From assembly GCF_000013605.1 (NCBI RefSeq), contig NC_007908.1, positions 2,480,001-2,544,000 on the forward strand: 64,000 nt of DNA, written 5' to 3'. The notes beneath the pieces are model-generated. The model had not been told where the DNA came from, did no database searches, and was given only the letters and a program-made list of their open reading frames with translations. The DNA comes from Rhodoferax ferrireducens T118 (GTDB lineage: Bacteria > Pseudomonadota > Gammaproteobacteria > Burkholderiales > Burkholderiaceae_C). Below are positions 51,668 through 62,191 of this stretch, piece by piece (position 1 is the stretch's first letter; every line of letters starts with the position of its first letter). The translations under genes and the position numbers were made by a program.

Positions 51668-52605
51668 TACTTCACCTCAAACCGGGCCACATTATTTTTT
51701 GCAATGCCCGTCAAATCAAAAGGCTTGCCACGGACTTGGACCTCCGTGGCATCAGCCCGGCCAACCACCACCGACAGTGGCAAGGCCCCGGACACACCGA
51801 CCACCTCAAGATCACTCAGCGTCTTGCGCACTTGAACGACCCGATTGGAATCGACCACCTCGATCCAAGAGGAGCCCCGAGCCTTGAAGATGAGCATGCC
51901 TGTTGTTGCACCAGAGCCGGGCACGATGACGGGCGGCGAACTGGCAGCACCCTGCAACGCATCTGAAGCCGCAGCCGTGTTTGAATTTTGCGCCACCGCA
52001 ACTTCTGACCCTGAAAGCGCAAAATTCGTCGCCGAGCTTGGTGCAGTCGCCTCAACGGACACTGAATCTTCAGTGTCTGGAGAAGCCGGTGCCGACAGCG
52101 GCTGTGCCGAGACAGTCGAAGCGTTCTCCGGTGCGCTGGCGACCTCAGTTTGCTGTCCGAAAGGGAAAAAAACAAGCACCGCTATTCCCAACAATAATGC
52201 AAGCACGGCAAGAACAAAAGGCCTGGAGAGTTGATGCCAAGACGACAAGCCCAAACCATCACCAGACGGACGGAATGGTGTATTGATTCCGGACTCATCA
52301 GTCTTGAGAAGCGGCGCCGCTGTACGTGGCAGTTGCTCCAGGACCGGCGCCGCATCAATCTTCAGCGTACGACAAATGCTGGCAGCCAAAGCGCGAACAA
52401 AAACGGTATCCGGCAACAAGTCAAACCGATCAGCTTCAAGGGCTTCCAGTTTGGAGACAGGAACCTTGAGGCCAACGGCCAAAGCGTCGATGTGCAAACC
52501 TTGTGCTTCGCGCGCCATTCGCAGCATCGCGCCGCCCGACATGTGCACCATTGGATCAGGGGCAGGGATCACATCTTCAGAGACAGGCAAAAAACGCTCA
52601 TTCAT
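51667..52605 (-). CDS. rodZ: RodZ-like helix-turn-helix membrane protein
   Basis: About 312 residues from ATG 52605, which has GGAG 8 bases upstream; a longer start at 52674 would overlap pilF. An N-terminal Cro-like HTH ([20 protein letters not shown], then [20 protein letters not shown]), one membrane helix ([20 protein letters not shown]), a Ser/Ala/Thr-rich linker and a DUF4115 domain ([20 protein letters not shown]) form the RodZ layout. It links MreB to the cell-wall elongation machinery. Confidence 0.9.
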   Translation of the reverse strand: MNERFLPVSEDVIPAPDPMVHMSGGAMLRMAREAQGLHIDALAVGLKVPVSKLEALEADRFDLLPDTVFVRALAASICRTLKIDAAPVLEQLPRTAAPLLKTDESGINTPFRPSGDGLGLSSWHQLSRPFVLAVLALLLGIAVLVFFPFGQQTEVASAPENASTVSAQPLSAPASPDTEDSVSVEATAPSSATNFALSGSEVAVAQNSNTAAASDALQGAASSPPVIVPGSGATTGMLIFKARGSSWIEVVDSNRVVQVRKTLSDLEVVGVSGALPLSVVVGRADATEVQVRGKPFDLTGIAKNNVARFEVK

Positions 52606-53434
52606 CAAAGGCACTCCGTTGATAGGAGGCCGCTTCACGAGACTGCGGAAAACGCTTCTGTAGCTGAGTGGCAAGCTGCAACATGGCGTCTCGATTGTTC
52701 ATACGTCGCTCCACCTTGACCCCGAGCCACAGTGACTCCGCATTAGCCAACTCACTGTTGTTGAGACGTCGCACATAGAATTGAGCACGAACAAAATCAT
52801 CGCGCTGAAACAGCAATTTGGCCAGGTTATAAGCCGTGACCGGGTTGCCTGCATCAAACTCATAGGACTTCAATAGGCTAATCTCGGCGTCGGCGGCCTG
52901 CCCGGCCCCGATCTGACATAAGCCTTGCGCCATCAAGGTCTTGGCGCGCCCCCCATATTGCGGGTTTGAAAGCGCCTGCGAGAACATGAGCATCGATTCA
53001 GGGTATCTCGCCTGCTGACACAACAACCAACCGAGGTTATGCACAATATTTGAATTCTGTGGATTGATGCTCAGCGCCTTCCTGAAACTCTCCTCTGAAA
53101 ACCGGAAATCATTGAGCCGCATGTAAATCAGACCGCGCAAGTTGTAGGCTTCACCGAAAGTCGGATCCGCGGCGATGGATTGCTTGAGTTCATCGAGTGC
53201 GATTGTTGTTTGGCCCTGTTCAAAATAGCCGACCGCGAGTTCCAGCCGAATACGAGCGCGCCTGCGGGCATCCGGCTCATCCGAAGCAGTCATTATCTCG
53301 ACCCCATTGCCTGTTGGGTCAACACCCGCCACTTTTGAAGCGCAGCCTAAAATACTGACCAAGCCAGTGGCAAGCAACCAAGCGCAGAACAAGCGCTCGC
53401 CAATTTGAATCCATCCTGAATTATTCATTGACAT
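52598..53434 (-). CDS. pilF: Type IV pilus biogenesis lipoprotein PilF/PilW
   Basis: 278 residues. The lipobox is SILGCASK with Cys31. TPR repeats follow (AYNLRGLIYMRLNDFRFSEE, PQNSNIVHNLGWLLCQQARY). PilF helps the PilQ secretin assemble. It is 3 bp from rlmN and overlaps rodZ by 8 bp. Confidence 0.92.
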   Translation of the reverse strand: MSMNNSGWIQIGERLFCAWLLATGLVSILGCASKVAGVDPTGNGVEIMTASDEPDARRRARIRLELAVGYFEQGQTTIALDELKQSIAADPTFGEAYNLRGLIYMRLNDFRFSEESFRKALSINPQNSNIVHNLGWLLCQQARYPESMLMFSQALSNPQYGGRAKTLMAQGLCQIGAGQAADAEISLLKSYEFDAGNPVTAYNLAKLLFQRDDFVRAQFYVRRLNNSELANAESLWLGVKVERRMNNRDAMLQLATQLQKRFPQSREAASYQRSAFDE

Positions 53435-53437
53435 GCT

Positions 53438-54586
53438 TCAGTTCTCCTTGACCTGAGTATTGATTTCAGACACGGGCTTCAGCATGAAGGTACGCTGTCG
53501 CGCGATCCGCTCGCCGACCCGGGTACGGTCTTTCACCTCACCGGCCAGTTGACCGCATGCAGCGTCGATGTCATCGCCGCGCGTCTTGCGGATGGTGGTC
53601 ACGATACCTGCATCACTCAAAATTTTGGCAAAAGCCTGAATGCGTTCTGGCGTCGATCGCGTCAACCCAGAGGCAGGGAAAGGGTTAAAGGGAATCAAAT
53701 TGAACTTGCACCAAACGCCACCGCTTGAATAATGTTGAACCAATCTGACCAACTGCTGCGCATGCTCCGGCTGATCGTTCACATCCTCCAGCATGCAATA
53801 TTCAAACGTAATAAAGTCACGCGGCGCGTAGGCGAGATAGCGATTGCAGGCGTTCAACAACTCGGCCAGCGAGTATTTTTTATTGAGGGGCACCAAGTCG
53901 TCGCGCAACAGATCATTGGGCGCATGCAACGACACGGCCAGCGCAACCGGGCAGTCCCGCGCCAAACGGTCCATCATGGGGACCACACCCGAGGTGGAAA
54001 CCGTCACCCGCCGACGGGACAAACCATAGCCATGATCATCCAGCATGGCGCGCAGTGCCGGCACCAATTCGGCGTAATTCTGTAGGGGTTCGCCCATCCC
54101 CATCATCACAACATTAGAGATAACCCTTTCATCACGCTGCAGGTGCTTGCGCAAAAAATGCTCGGCAAACCAAAGTTGAGCAATGATTTCACCGGTTTTA
54201 AGATTGCGGCTAAAGCCTTGATGCCCGGTAGAACAAAAACGGCAGCCCATGGCACAACCGGCCTGCGATGAAATACACAGGGTTCCGCGATCTTCCTCAG
54301 GAATAAAAACGGCCTCAACCGCATCGCCGCCACCGACGTCAAACAACCATTTGATCGTGCCGTCCGAAGATATGTGCTGCGAAATCAGATCGGGCGCCTT
54401 GACCTGCGCGGAGACTTTCAGCTTCTCGCGCAAGGACTTGGCGAGATCGCTCATGTCATCAAAGTTGGAGGCACCTTTTTGATGAATCCAGCGAAACAAT
54501 TGAACGGCGCGATAGCGCTTCTCACCCAGCCGTTCGCAAAAAACAGCCAAACCATCAAGATCGAAATCAAGCAGATTGGCCGTCAT
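53438..54586 (-). CDS. rlmN: Dual-specificity rRNA/tRNA adenine-C2 methyltransferase RlmN
   Basis: About 382 residues from [20 protein letters not shown] at 54586; the open frame to 54649 adds a non-conserved leader. The radical-SAM motif is [11 protein letters not shown], and [17 protein letters not shown] and the C-terminal AACGQLAGE cysteine complete the active site. It methylates 23S A2503 and tRNA A37. Confidence 0.97.
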   Translation of the reverse strand: MTANLLDFDLDGLAVFCERLGEKRYRAVQLFRWIHQKGASNFDDMSDLAKSLREKLKVSAQVKAPDLISQHISSDGTIKWLFDVGGGDAVEAVFIPEEDRGTLCISSQAGCAMGCRFCSTGHQGFSRNLKTGEIIAQLWFAEHFLRKHLQRDERVISNVVMMGMGEPLQNYAELVPALRAMLDDHGYGLSRRRVTVSTSGVVPMMDRLARDCPVALAVSLHAPNDLLRDDLVPLNKKYSLAELLNACNRYLAYAPRDFITFEYCMLEDVNDQPEHAQQLVRLVQHYSSGGVWCKFNLIPFNPFPASGLTRSTPERIQAFAKILSDAGIVTTIRKTRGDDIDAACGQLAGEVKDRTRVGERIARQRTFMLKPVSEINTQVKEN

Positions 54587-54667
54587 CGGATCTGCGCGGC
54601 GCCGGGCCGCCCCAGGCGCGCTGTGCCCCCCTCGGTGAGCGATACGCAACGGAGCGTGGGGGCCATT

Positions 54668-55093
54668 TTACCGGCTGTATACATTCATGCCAGGAAAGAA
54701 GAACGCGATTTCCACGGCGGCGGTTTCAGCAGCGTCTGAGCCATGCACTGCATTGGCATCTATGCTGTCAGCAAAGTCGGCGCGAATAGTGCCAGGCGCA
54801 GCTTTCTTGGGATCGGTCGCACCCATCAGATCACGGTTCTTCAGCACGGCATTCTCACCTTCAAGCGCCTGAATCATGACCGGGCCGGAGATCATGAAGT
54901 CAACCAGGTCCTTGAAGAATGGACGATCTTTATGCACAGCGTAAAACGCCTGCGCCTCACGAGCCGACAAATGAGCCATCTTGGCAGCGACCACTTTCAG
55001 GCCAGCCGCTTCAAAGCGGGCGTAAATTTGACCAATTACATTTTTGGCCACGGCGTCGGGCTTGATGATAGAAAGAGTACGTTCGACTGTCAT
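54668..55093 (-). CDS. ndk: Nucleoside diphosphate kinase
   Basis: 141 residues, normal length. The active-site His lies in [16 protein letters not shown], with [18 protein letters not shown] at the N-terminus. It balances NTP pools. Confidence 0.98.
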   Translation of the reverse strand: MTVERTLSIIKPDAVAKNVIGQIYARFEAAGLKVVAAKMAHLSAREAQAFYAVHKDRPFFKDLVDFMISGPVMIQALEGENAVLKNRDLMGATDPKKAAPGTIRADFADSIDANAVHGSDAAETAAVEIAFFFPGMNVYSR

Positions 55094-55151
55094 GATTTAT
55101 TCCTGAATTGAAATGAGATTGTGCCCACCGGGCAAAGTTTATTATTTTAGC

Positions 55152-56552
55152 CTAGCGGCTCCGTCCACCGCGACGTTGTCCGCCGCCCGAACCATTGCCG
55201 CCGCCACGTTGCCCCAGATCCTGCCGTTGCCGGGTAAAACTGTCCGCTCCAATGTAACCAAAGGCCGTCTTCATTGGATCTGGTTGACTTGCACCAGCTT
55301 GACGGTCCCCGGTCTGCCCCTGCTTCTTCCGCGACTGCCCCGAGCCTTGCGAAAAACCTGCGCCACTCTTTGGCGCACCACCCACTGTCGCATTGCGTTG
55401 ACCGTTTCCTGTGTTGCGCACACCATTGCCGCGGGCGCCCCGGCGCCGGTTTCGTGACCCAGGCCCCTGCTCGGCGCCTTCACGGCGCGAAACATCTACG
55501 CCGCCCTCGCCAGCCTCATTCCCCTGTGCACTGGAACTTCGCGGCCCCGCGGCCTGCATCAGTGACTTGATATCGCTCTCATCGAGTTCCATCCAGGCAC
55601 CACGCTTGAGACCGCGCGGCAGCATCATGGCGCCATAACGGATTCGGATCAATCGACTCACCGCGTGACCGACCGCCTCAAACATGCGGCGAACCTCACG
55701 GTTACGCCCCTCAGCGATCGTGACCCGGTACCAACAGTTGGCACCTTCACCCCCACCCGCCTCAATCGATCCGAATTGGGCAACTCCATCATCCAGCTTG
55801 ACACCATCAAGCAAACGTTGCTTCTCATCCTTGTTCAACGCCCCCAGCACGCGGACCGCGTATTCCCGCTCCAGACCAAACCGGGGATGCATCAGGTTAT
55901 TGGCCAATTCCCCCGAACTGGTGAACAGCAGCAAGCCTTCGGTGTTGAGATCAAGTCGCCCCACCGATTGCCACTTACCCTGAAACAACTTGGGCAGTCG
56001 GCGAAAAACGGTCGGGCGATTCTGCGGATCGTCATGGGTGACTACTTCTCCGACCGGTTTGTGATACGCAATCACCCGTGCAGGCGGCGCATCAATTCGA
56101 AACCTGATTGGCTTGCCATTAACCTTAACGTGATCACCAAACTGAATACGCTGCCCAATATGCGCTGGTTCATTGTTGACGGTAATGCGGCCTTCCATGA
56201 TCAACTGTTCCATTTCCAGCCGCGACCCCATCCCAGCCTGAGCCAGGACTTTATGCAACTTGGGCGTTTCGGCCAAGGGCGCCAGTACCCGCTTGAGAGC
56301 AATCGTGTCTGCACACTCCTCATCTGCGTCAAATTGCCCAGACACCACATCCTCAAAACGATTCTCCGAAGCCACCGGCACTGACTTCTGTTGCCCTGCC
56401 ACGGGGGTCTGCGTTGCTCGTTCCGACTTTGATTTGTCGTCAATGCACGTCTCGGCCGTTGGCGTGACATTTGTTTCCACTATCGGCGTATCAGCTTGTT
56501 GCTGAGCGTCCACTTTTGCTTCTGTTGGCGTGTCGGAGCTGTCTGCAGTCAT
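55152..56552 (-). CDS. rluB: 23S rRNA pseudouridine synthase RluB, with long tails
   Basis: 466 residues, against about 290 in E. coli. The core has an S4 domain ([20 protein letters not shown]) and the RsuA/RluB catalytic segment [20 protein letters not shown] with the nucleophilic Asp. The first about 85 residues are acidic and low-complexity. The last about 130 are Gly/Arg/Gln-rich ([20 protein letters not shown]) and end in QRRGGRSR, likely a disordered RNA-binding tail. It overlaps scpB by 4 bp. Confidence 0.94.
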   Translation of the reverse strand: MTADSSDTPTEAKVDAQQQADTPIVETNVTPTAETCIDDKSKSERATQTPVAGQQKSVPVASENRFEDVVSGQFDADEECADTIALKRVLAPLAETPKLHKVLAQAGMGSRLEMEQLIMEGRITVNNEPAHIGQRIQFGDHVKVNGKPIRFRIDAPPARVIAYHKPVGEVVTHDDPQNRPTVFRRLPKLFQGKWQSVGRLDLNTEGLLLFTSSGELANNLMHPRFGLEREYAVRVLGALNKDEKQRLLDGVKLDDGVAQFGSIEAGGGEGANCWYRVTIAEGRNREVRRMFEAVGHAVSRLIRIRYGAMMLPRGLKRGAWMELDESDIKSLMQAAGPRSSSAQGNEAGEGGVDVSRREGAEQGPGSRNRRRGARGNGVRNTGNGQRNATVGGAPKSGAGFSQGSGQSRKKQGQTGDRQAGASQPDPMKTAFGYIGADSFTRQRQDLGQRGGGNGSGGGQRRGGRSR

Positions 56553-57241
56553 GGTTCTGTCCTGTTCAAGAAAAATAGTTCACCATCGGTACTCAAGTCA
56601 CCTGTCGCGATGGCTTGCAGCGCAACCCCCTCATTAGTCGCACTCTCTTCGAGCGCAGGCGGCATATCCAGTTCAGCCTGCGCGCTGGATTCGCTCGACT
56701 GGAGCCCATCCATCACATCGGTGCGCTGCTCCGGGGTATCAAATAGGGGCAACTGGTCAAGGGACTCAAGCCCCAAATCATCGAGAAAGTGTTTGGTCGT
56801 CGCAAAAAGTGCTGGCCGTCCAACGGTCTCCCGGTGACCAATAACCTCAATCCAGCCCCTGTCTTCAAGTTGCTTGATAAGCAAGGAATTAACCGTGACA
56901 CCCCGTACGTCTTCTATGTCGCCGCGCGTGACCGGTTGCCGATAGGCAATGATGGCCAGTGTTTCCAGCGTCGCGCGGGTGTAACGCGGCGGCTTTTCAG
57001 GGTGCAAGCGGTCGAGAAACTCCCGCATTTCAGGCCGACTCTGGAAACGCCATCCGCTCGCCACGTTGACCAATTCAACCCCGCGCTGAGCCCAGTCCTG
57101 CTGGAGTTCCCGCAACAACACTTTGAGCGTGTCCAAACCCAACCGATCGTCAAACAGCACCCGCATATCGCGTAAGGGCAAAGGTTGCGACGTGCAAATC
57201 AGGGCGGTTTCCAGGATGCGCTTGGCAGCCACCGTATTCAT
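56549..57241 (-). CDS. scpB: Chromosome segregation/condensation protein ScpB
   Basis: 230 residues with two winged helices ([20 protein letters not shown] and [20 protein letters not shown]). It is a kleisin-associated subunit of the SMC complex. The C-terminal 50 residues are variable. scpA is not in the window. The gap to rluD (57242-57370) shows nothing recognisable. Confidence 0.93.
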   Translation of the reverse strand: MNTVAAKRILETALICTSQPLPLRDMRVLFDDRLGLDTLKVLLRELQQDWAQRGVELVNVASGWRFQSRPEMREFLDRLHPEKPPRYTRATLETLAIIAYRQPVTRGDIEDVRGVTVNSLLIKQLEDRGWIEVIGHRETVGRPALFATTKHFLDDLGLESLDQLPLFDTPEQRTDVMDGLQSSESSAQAELDMPPALEESATNEGVALQAIATGDLSTDGELFFLNRTEP

Positions 57242-57370
57242 GGTCTTGTGACTCCGGCAATAGCACCCTCAAGGCGCAAAATTAGTAGGATTCATGGGGC
57301 GCAGCAGGCAGATTGACAAATCTGCCGCGCATTCCCTGGCTGCTGGCCTGGGCGTTGGTTTCTCTCACCA

Positions 57371-58381
57371 TTATGTTTGATTGTAACTGAGGCCCCAGTT
57401 TGCCAGCGCAAGATTCAAGTCCACGGGCAAGCTGGCTTGAAACACCATCGACTCCAATGTCACCGGGTGGGTAAAAGCCAGACGGCAAGCATGCAAGGCC
57501 TGCCGTTGCATACCCGCCTCGGCACGCCCCCCATAAAGCACATCGGCGACCAGCGGGTGGCCGATCATTGCCATGTGAACGCGAATCTGATGGGTTCGAC
57601 CTGTGTGCAAGGTGCACAGAACCCAACATCCCTGGTCGCAATTCTGAAGAAGTTCAACATCTGTTCTGGCCAGTTTACCGGGATTTCTGGCCAAATCCAC
57701 CACCGCCATACGCAAGCGGTTGCGAGGATCCCGGCCGATCGGCGCGTTGATTTCAACCCGACGATTACCCGTCCAGGGCCCATGGGCCAATGCCACGTAC
57801 TGGCGGCTGACCTCGCGCGCCGCAATGGATCGTATCAAGGCATCCATCACCGGGCGTGTCCGGGCCACCACCATCAAACCGCTGGTATCTTTGTCCAGCC
57901 GATGCACAATCCCGGCGCGCGGCAAGTTCATGGCCTTCGCGTCGCGGGCCAGCAAGCCGTTGAGCAGTGTTCCGCTCCAGTTGCCGGGGGCGGGGTGAAC
58001 CACCAGACCCGCCGGCTTGTTGATCACCATCAAGTGCTCATCCTCAAACACCACATTCAGAGCCATTGTTTCCGGCTTGAAGGCCTGACTTTGGGGTGTT
58101 GGTCGCAATTCAATCGTTCCGACATCTGCAGCCTTGACTCGCGTTGACGGCTTGTGAATCACGATCCCATTGATGGTGACGCCCCCCAAATCAATCAACT
58201 GCTGCAAGTAGCTGCGCGAAAATTCCGGCACCAACTCAACCAGCGCCCGGTCAAGACGCTGTCCATGTTGGACCGAACCAAAAACCAGCTGACGCAATTC
58301 GACGTCTGGCCCGGTGTCGCCGCGGTCTTCGGGTTCTTCGCTATCAGGCCCGCCCGATATAATCAATTCGGTCATTTTCAA
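57371..58381 (-). CDS. rluD: 23S rRNA pseudouridine synthase RluD
   Basis: 336 residues: an S4 domain (RLDRALVELVPEFSRSYLQQ) and the RluA-type catalytic motif HRLDKDTSGLMVVART with the nucleophilic Asp. It modifies helix 69 of 23S rRNA. It is divergent from bamD, an arrangement conserved in many Proteobacteria. Confidence 0.96.
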   Translation of the reverse strand: MKMTELIISGGPDSEEPEDRGDTGPDVELRQLVFGSVQHGQRLDRALVELVPEFSRSYLQQLIDLGGVTINGIVIHKPSTRVKAADVGTIELRPTPQSQAFKPETMALNVVFEDEHLMVINKPAGLVVHPAPGNWSGTLLNGLLARDAKAMNLPRAGIVHRLDKDTSGLMVVARTRPVMDALIRSIAAREVSRQYVALAHGPWTGNRRVEINAPIGRDPRNRLRMAVVDLARNPGKLARTDVELLQNCDQGCWVLCTLHTGRTHQIRVHMAMIGHPLVADVLYGGRAEAGMQRQALHACRLAFTHPVTLESMVFQASLPVDLNLALANWGLSYNQT

Positions 58382-58395
58382 GAAAGTTGTTCCTC

Positions 58396-59202
58396 ATGCT
58401 TCGAGCTAAATTATCGGTGGTCTGCGCTTGGTCACTGGCGGGTGCGGTATTGCTGCTGCCTGGGTGTTCGTCCACACCACCGGATCAAACGGCTGACTGG
58501 AGTCCCAACAAAATTTACGCCGAAGCCAAAGATGAGTTGAGTTCAGGCGGTTATGACAAAGCCGTTGTGCTGTTCGAGAAGCTTGAAGGACGTGCCGCCG
58601 GAACGCCGTTGGCGCAACAGGCACAACTGGACAAAGCGTATGCGCAGTACAAGTCTGGCGAATCGGCACAAGCCCTTGCCACCCTGGATCGCTTCATGAA
58701 ACTGCATCCAGCCAGTCCGGCACTTGATTACGCCCTGTATCTCAAGGGCATCATCAACTTCAATGATGATCTGGGCCTGTTTTCTGCCGTTACCCGCCAG
58801 GATCTGGCTGAACGGGACCAGAAGGCATCAAAGGAATCGTTTGAGTCTTTTAAAGAGTTGGTGACTCGCTTCCCGGAGTCGCGTTACACGCCAGATGCGC
58901 GCCAGCGCATGACCTATATTGTCAACTCACTGGCTCAGTACGAGGTGCATGTGGCGCGCTATTACTATGGTCGAGGCGCCTATGTGGCTGCCATCAATCG
59001 GGCGCAAGTCGCCGTGACCGATTACCAAGGCGTGCCGGCCGTTGAAGAAGCCTTGTTTATCATTGTCAAGTCTTATGACGCACTGGGTCTGACCCAACTC
59101 CGGGACGACGCCAAACGGGTGCTTGAAAAGAACTACCCCCAGACTGAGTACCTGACCCGTGGCTTTAAAACGAACACTGATCCCTGGTGGAAGGTCTGGT
59201 AA
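58396..59202 (+). CDS. bamD: Outer-membrane assembly lipoprotein BamD
   Basis: About 268 residues from ATG 58396. The lipobox is LLLPGCSS. Five TPR-like repeats include AEAKDELSSGGYDKAVVLFE and FVTRFPESRYTPDARQRM-like blocks (seen as LVTRFPESRYTPDARQRMTY). Essential BAM component that holds BamA. Its 3' end overlaps the convergent helicase gene by 38 bp. Confidence 0.97.
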   Translation: MLRAKLSVVCAWSLAGAVLLLPGCSSTPPDQTADWSPNKIYAEAKDELSSGGYDKAVVLFEKLEGRAAGTPLAQQAQLDKAYAQYKSGESAQALATLDRFMKLHPASPALDYALYLKGIINFNDDLGLFSAVTRQDLAERDQKASKESFESFKELVTRFPESRYTPDARQRMTYIVNSLAQYEVHVARYYYGRGAYVAAINRAQVAVTDYQGVPAVEEALFIIVKSYDALGLTQLRDDAKRVLEKNYPQTEYLTRGFKTNTDPWWKVW

Positions 59203-61177
59203 GCGCCTGGAGCACCTCGGTCAGCTCTTCTTCTGAACTGATTTGCCTCATCGACGGCAGGGCTGACAGCAGCTTCTTTCCGTAGCCCATGAGAGCCAGG
59301 CGGGTATCACACACCACCAAAATACCACGATCAGACTCGCGTCGAATCAGGCGACCCGCACCTTGCTTGAGGGCGATAGCCGCCTCGGGCAAAGCATAGT
59401 CTTTAAACACGCTGCGACCAGCGGCCACCAGCCGTCTGGAGCGCGCCTCCACCAGTGGATCGGTGGGCGGTGCAAAAGGAAGCTTGTCAATGACCACCAT
59501 CTGTAACGCGTCGCCGGGCACATCCACACCTTCCCAAAAAGACGCTGACGCCACCAGAATGCAACCTTGCCTGTCGCCCTGGTCACCCTGGCGAAAGCGC
59601 TGCATCAATTCGCGTTTCGGCTGTTGTCCCTGCACCAGTATTTCCAGAGATCTTGATTCGGCAAAATGGCGCTGCAATGACTCGCTCACGGCTTGCAGTG
59701 CACGCAGGGTTGTTGTCAGGACCAGCGTGCGCCCACCGATCACACACGCCGCCCGAGCCACAAATTCGGCCACTTGCGCACTGTGCCCCGGATCGCTAGG
59801 CCTGGGCAAATGCCGCGGCACATACAGGGCCGCCTGCTCGGCATAGTTGAATGGGCTGTCAATTTTCAGAATTTCAGCATCGGCTAAACCGCAGGGCTCG
59901 GTAAACCAGCGCAACTGGGCGTCTGCACCCAAGGTTGCGGAGGTAAATATCCAGGCGCGTTGTGAAGCATCCGCTGCAGTTGACTTGATCAGTCGCGTCT
60001 GAACCGCGTTCGCAATATCCAAGGGTGACTCGACCAGCCTGAGTTGCACGCCAACATCGAGCCAGCGCACCGATTCAGACGCACAGTCGTCTGAGAAAAA
60101 AGCAAGCCTCTCGATAAAAACGCTCGCTCTTTCACGCAAACGCATGAGATCCGGCGCGACGGCGCTGACGGTATCGAGGGCCAGCATCACCCGGGCACAC
60201 GCCGCCTGCAGAGCGCCAAGAGCATCATGCCAGGCCGACTCATCCACTTGATCCGGTGCCGCCCCGACCCAGCGCAGTTTGGCACCTGGGCTGGCCTGGC
60301 CCACGACCAGTCGCAGATCGCGCGCGGCGTGCTCGGCATCGAATGCCAGGGTCTGCCAGTCCTGCAACCCTCGCGCATGCTGCAGGCCATGAAACAGCAG
60401 ATCGCGAACAAAATCCAATAGCTGCCCGGTGGTCAATTGCTGACCCAGAAACTGCACGCCAGTTTCATTGAGTTGATGCGCTTCATCAAAAATAACCGTT
60501 TGCACAGACGGCAGCAACTCCGCCATACCCGACTCGCGAATCGCCAAATCAGCAAAAAATAAATGGTGGTTGATGACAACCACATCGGCGGCCAGAGCTT
60601 CGCGCCGAGCCTGATTGACATGACAGTCCCGAAACTCGGGGCATTGCGAGCCCAGACAGTTGTCCCTTGTTGACGTCACCACCGCAATCGCGGGAGAGCG
60701 TTCATCCAGACCCGGCAACTCAGCCAAGTCACCACTGCGGGTAAGCTGCGCCCAAGCTTCGATTTTGGCCAGAGTCCGCCCTAGCACACGATCAGAAGGA
60801 TCGGCGTCCTGCCGGGCCACGGCCAGGCGATGCAAACACAAATAGCTGCCCCGGCCTTTCAGCAAGGCGGTACGGACTGGCAAACTCAAGGCTTTCATCA
60901 AACGCGGAAGATCGCGACCAAACAATTGATCCTGCAATGTCTTGGTGGCGGTCGACAGCAGCACCCGCGTGCCACTCAATAGGGCAGGAACCAGGTACGA
61001 GAACGTCTTGCCAATGCCAGTGCCCGCCTCGACCACCAGCACCCCGCCGTCCTCGATCGTTCGCGCAACCGCCACGGCCATGTCGGTTTGGCCCACTCTG
61101 GGTGTGAACTCTTCGACCATGCGCGACAACAAGCCGCCGGGGGCAAAGGTCTCACGCGTCAGATTTTGCAAATTCAT
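59165..61177 (-). CDS. DinG/YoaA-family ATP-dependent DNA helicase
   Basis: 670 residues, XPD-like superfamily 2 helicase. Walker A is EAGTGIGKTFSYLVPALLSG, the DEAH box VIFDEAHQLNETG. The 4Fe-4S cysteines include CLGSQCPEFRDCHVNQAR. Motif VI is KQGAGRLIRRESDRG. Length favours the YoaA group. Role in replication-fork repair is inferred from the family. Confidence 0.93.
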   Translation of the reverse strand: MNLQNLTRETFAPGGLLSRMVEEFTPRVGQTDMAVAVARTIEDGGVLVVEAGTGIGKTFSYLVPALLSGTRVLLSTATKTLQDQLFGRDLPRLMKALSLPVRTALLKGRGSYLCLHRLAVARQDADPSDRVLGRTLAKIEAWAQLTRSGDLAELPGLDERSPAIAVVTSTRDNCLGSQCPEFRDCHVNQARREALAADVVVINHHLFFADLAIRESGMAELLPSVQTVIFDEAHQLNETGVQFLGQQLTTGQLLDFVRDLLFHGLQHARGLQDWQTLAFDAEHAARDLRLVVGQASPGAKLRWVGAAPDQVDESAWHDALGALQAACARVMLALDTVSAVAPDLMRLRERASVFIERLAFFSDDCASESVRWLDVGVQLRLVESPLDIANAVQTRLIKSTAADASQRAWIFTSATLGADAQLRWFTEPCGLADAEILKIDSPFNYAEQAALYVPRHLPRPSDPGHSAQVAEFVARAACVIGGRTLVLTTTLRALQAVSESLQRHFAESRSLEILVQGQQPKRELMQRFRQGDQGDRQGCILVASASFWEGVDVPGDALQMVVIDKLPFAPPTDPLVEARSRRLVAAGRSVFKDYALPEAAIALKQGAGRLIRRESDRGILVVCDTRLALMGYGKKLLSALPSMRQISSEEELTEVLQALTRPSTRDQCSF

Positions 61178-61380
61178 GGATCAGACAAGCCACTTAAGTC
61201 ACAAAGCCGTCCGGCTTGCGAATGCGAGCCCCTGAAGCCGGTTGAGGCCTGGGCGCTTGCCAAAATCAAACAGTCCGTCGGAGAAATTGGCACGTGTTGT
61301 GTTCATAGGGTTCATGGCTTGGCCTGATAATAGCGGCCTAATAAGAATATCCAGGGGAGCTCTCACTTTGATAATTCACC

Positions 61381-62142
61381 ATGCCTAAAGGCTACCGTCT
61401 CACCGCATCAACCGGCATCCACAAGGGTGACCGCGATTATCAGCAAGACCAGGTTGTATTGCTGCGCCACGCGCGGGTCAGTGGCTGTGTGCTGGCCGTA
61501 CTTGCAGACGGCATGGGCGGACGCAGCGGCGGACGCAAGGCCTCCGATCAGGTCATGATGACGGCCCGGCAACTGTTTGAGCGCTACGCGCCCGAAACCG
61601 ACGATGCCGTGGTCGCGTTGACACAACTAGTACAGGAGGCCCATACGGTCATCAGACTGACCGCTGTTTCATCGGAAGAAGAACCCCACAGCACGGTGGC
61701 GGCTTTTTTGATCAATCCCGGCGGTGACTGCTACTGGGCGCACGCCGGCGATTCAAGAATTTATCACTACCGTGGCAACAAGCTGATCAAGCGCACCCTG
61801 GATCATTCCTACGTTCAGGCGCTGGTCGATCGGGGTGAACTCACCGAAGAGCAGGCCAACGCACATCCGCAATCCAATATTCTTCTGGGTTGTCTGGGAA
61901 CCGAAAACGATCCACCGGTCAGCACGCATTTCATTCCCCAACTGCACGCGGGGGACATCCTGATGGCTTGCAGTGATGGCATCTGGCACTACTTCACGAG
62001 TGATGAAATCGGATCGGTTCTCGCCACCCTGTCCGCCAGGGAAGCCACCGAGTTTTTGATCGAAAAAGCGCGCTCCCGTGGCCATGGCAGCGGCGACAAC
62101 CTGTCATTGGTGGTGGTCAAGCTCGAACCGTTGGGAACCTGA
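61381..62142 (+). CDS. PP2C-type Ser/Thr protein phosphatase
   Basis: 253 residues. The metal-binding motifs of PP2C are all present: GDRDYQQDQVVLL, LADGMGGRSGGRKAS, WAHAGDSRIYHYRG, CSDGIWHYF and HGSGDNLSLVVVKL. It is soluble. GGGGAG lies upstream of the ATG. It may reverse phosphothreonine signals such as those read by FHA domains (one is encoded at 27.5 kb), but no kinase is in the window. Confidence 0.93.
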   Translation: MPKGYRLTASTGIHKGDRDYQQDQVVLLRHARVSGCVLAVLADGMGGRSGGRKASDQVMMTARQLFERYAPETDDAVVALTQLVQEAHTVIRLTAVSSEEEPHSTVAAFLINPGGDCYWAHAGDSRIYHYRGNKLIKRTLDHSYVQALVDRGELTEEQANAHPQSNILLGCLGTENDPPVSTHFIPQLHAGDILMACSDGIWHYFTSDEIGSVLATLSAREATEFLIEKARSRGHGSGDNLSLVVVKLEPLGT

Positions 62143-62191
62143 CTTTCAGCGGTCATTGAGCAAGAGCCAGGTCAAAGCCGAAAGCTATTTT

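Noticed and set aside
55113..55135. Small hairpin between rluB and ndk (gccc/gggc arms)
   Set aside because: Stem of about five pairs without a T-tract; too weak to call a terminator.
62143..62191. Bidirectional terminator between the PP2C gene and zapE
   Set aside because: Arms pair over only about five bases with a long loop, despite a T-run at 62190; not convincing.
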